From Dasyornis broadbenti (Eukaryota; Chordata; Aves; Passeriformes; Dasyornithidae): DNA of 64,000 nucleotides. This document shows positions 62,176 through 64,000 of this stretch, piece by piece. Each line of letters begins with the position of its first letter. Position 1 is the stretch's first letter. The position numbers and the translations under genes were made by a program. The stretch is from assembly GCA_013397935.1 (NCBI GenBank), contig VZRN01001124.1:2464917-2528916 (forward strand), written 5' to 3'. The notes under the pieces were generated by a model, which made no database searches, was not told where the DNA came from, and was given only the letters and a program-made list of their open reading frames with translations.

Positions 62176-64000
62176 CTGCAACAGGGCAAAAAACAAATGG
62201 ATTAATTTAAAATATTCCAAGACCCTCCCTCCCAGGCATGAACAAAATTTATTTCCAACCAGAAACAAAAATTTATTTCCAACCAGAAACACTGGAACGG
62301 TGTTACAGAGTTGGTTCTACTCAAAAGCACTGGTTTTGTTTTGTCCTCGTTACCTTTTTCTACTTATCTTGTGATATGTAGGAAAGGAACTGCATCCTGT
62401 CAGCATAGTTCAGACACACCCCACCTTCTGTAATCTCTTTCATCTGACTATCTGATTTCTGTAAAAAGAGGAATTCTCTTTGTCCTTGCTATGTCTACTG
62501 AAGATGTTTCTTTATCCCTTCTGTATAATTTACTTCTGAGGCATTCAAATAGATTTTGAGTGAAAAAATGCTATATAGAATCAAGTTTTATTGGAGGACA
62601 ACAGCTCAATTCCATATCTTCCTTGCAGTGTATATATGTTATTTAACATTTTCTGTTAGAGCAATTCACAATATATAGTTCAAATCAACTTAGCTGCAGG
62701 ACCACAAATAAAATATAAGTCCAAATACCTAAACCAAGCAGCTGCTGTGCTGTAAATGAAATTCAAATATACAGCACTGCTGATAACATTTTAGAACGGC
62801 TAAATTGAGTAAGAAGCTACACATGAGATAAGGATAATAATTCCACAGCTCAGAAGCTATCTACAAATTACTAGTACTCAAACAGAGTTCTTGCTCTCCT
62901 TTCCCTCTTCCAGACTAGCTGGCAGGGAGGACAAGGGACATGATTGTAAGAACAGAAGATAAAAGTCACCTTTCCCTGAAGAGTGGTGGATGGCACTAAA
63001 GCCTGCTTTTACAACATTCCTCCAAGGCAGGGTGAACTCATACATATGAAATAAAAAAGTGCTGGTATCCCCAAACAGATTGCTAGCATTTCTACACTGA
63101 GAGAACCTTAAAAAAAGGTCTAAACAACAAATACAAATTCTGAAGACCAAGAAACCTTCCTCTCTCTTGATTTTTCAAACGTTACAATAATTTTCTTAGA
63201 ATCCTACGGTGGTTAATTTTCTACAAATGACACTTCTTAGAAAAACAAGATTATCACCAGGTGCAAGGCAGTATGAGTAGTCTGAGGGTTATGGAGCTAG
63301 GCATGCAAAACAAGCCCAATAAGCCCAGATTTGATAATCTTTTGCACAGCAGTATAGAAAAATGTCTCTTGCAGTGTTCACCTAATGAATTCACTGTAAC
63401 ACCCCTATGTCATTTAAAATTTATTAGGGATGGAAATCCAATCAAGCAATGAAGTGTAAGGATTGTTTATCTGCATCACTACTGCAGATGCTGGGGGCAG
63501 CAGAATGTATAGGATTACCTTGACCACAAGCTCACAAAACTGAAAATTTTCTTGCCTATATCAGAATTTGAATATCACAACTCATTTTTACAAAATGTTC
63601 ATGGACAGGAGGAGTACATACAGGTAGTTTTCTTTGGGTACTCATTTTATGATCCCTGAAGATTACATAAACAGAAGTACTAATGAAACAAGACCTCAAC
63701 TAGCATTTACTAGAAATACACTCTGAACGCATGCAACATCACAGAAATGTGCTTTAGGCCATCTACATGATAAACAACTGGCAATGCTGCCCATGCTAAC
63801 ATTCTATGCGCTATTTTTTCCCAGGTATCCAGACCAAAAAAAGAAGCAGATCTATCTGAACAAAAACAAAGCTATCATATTTTGGCCAGATATAGTTAGA
63901 ACAATCAAAACAGCACTTTTATTCTGTTGTGTAAATATGTGACTTCCCATCTTGTGGGGGTACACAGAGGTATGAGAAGTATCTGAAGAGCCACATTTTT
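62176..64000 (-). other. Probable TRAF6 5' intron
   Basis: Upstream of the first coding exon on the - strand. The TTGCAG acceptor suggests a non-coding first exon further right. The sequence is AT-rich with few CpG, so the promoter is probably outside the window. It contains the 24-bp tandem duplication; nothing else is recognised. Confidence 0.6.
62243..62290. repeat. 24-bp tandem duplication beside TRAF6 exon 1
   Basis: Two adjacent 24-bp copies (AAAATTTATTTCCAACCAG core, then AAAC) differ only at the first base. They lie about 70-115 bp before the acceptor of the first coding exon, in the intron on the - strand. Confidence 0.85.

Noticed and set aside
62145..62189. In-frame extension of TRAF6 by 15 residues to an ATG at 62189
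   Set aside because: A good acceptor (TTGCAG ending at 62176) lies inside the extension, so the upstream ATG is probably intronic. The known TRAF6 N terminus begins MSLL, matching 62144.
1..64000. CRISPR arrays, tRNA or rRNA genes, prokaryotic operons
   Set aside because: The window is spliced vertebrate DNA. I saw no regularly spaced repeats and no tRNA-like cloverleaf sequence.

Overview
The window looks like a bird genome. It carries several copies of the CR1 LINE family, including the typical avian CR1 3' end. It also holds two vertebrate genes in the order and orientation known for this locus in vertebrates: PRR5L on the + strand and TRAF6 on the - strand, pointing tail to tail. In mammals the RAG1/RAG2 pair lies beyond TRAF6, so it would be expected to the right of this window. 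I could not resolve the species.  Layout: 1-9249 is upstream or 5' intron sequence of PRR5L and starts with a decayed CR1. PRR5L occupies 9250-35807 in eight coding exons that join in frame into a 349-residue protein. Its 3' UTR probably ends near 36425. From about 36430 to 47450 is an 11 kb intergenic stretch between the two 3' ends. It holds a G/T-rich low-complexity tract, an AT-rich block, a strong inverted repeat with arms of 37 bp or more, and a near-perfect palindromic T-box-like site. TRAF6 runs leftward from its start codon at 62144 to its stop at 51033 in six coding exons (545 residues), followed by a probable 3' UTR of about 3.6 kb. The region 62176-64000 is probably its 5' intron; no CpG-rich promoter is visible, so the TRAF6 promoter is probably outside the window.  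The two genes have different jobs. PRR5L (Protor-2) is a subunit of mTOR complex 2. TRAF6 is a RING E3 ligase and adaptor for Toll-like/IL-1 receptor and CD40/RANK signalling. Their adjacency is inherited synteny and does not indicate a pathway. The reading turned up no new biological system. The points most worth checking are: a 19-residue shortening of PRR5L in its last exon compared with the human protein as I remember it; a weak first start codon in PRR5L with two short upstream ORFs and a better start 17 codons later; a TRAF6 linker about 23 residues longer than in human; a miR-146 seed match in the TRAF6 3' UTR; and several unusually clean palindromes.
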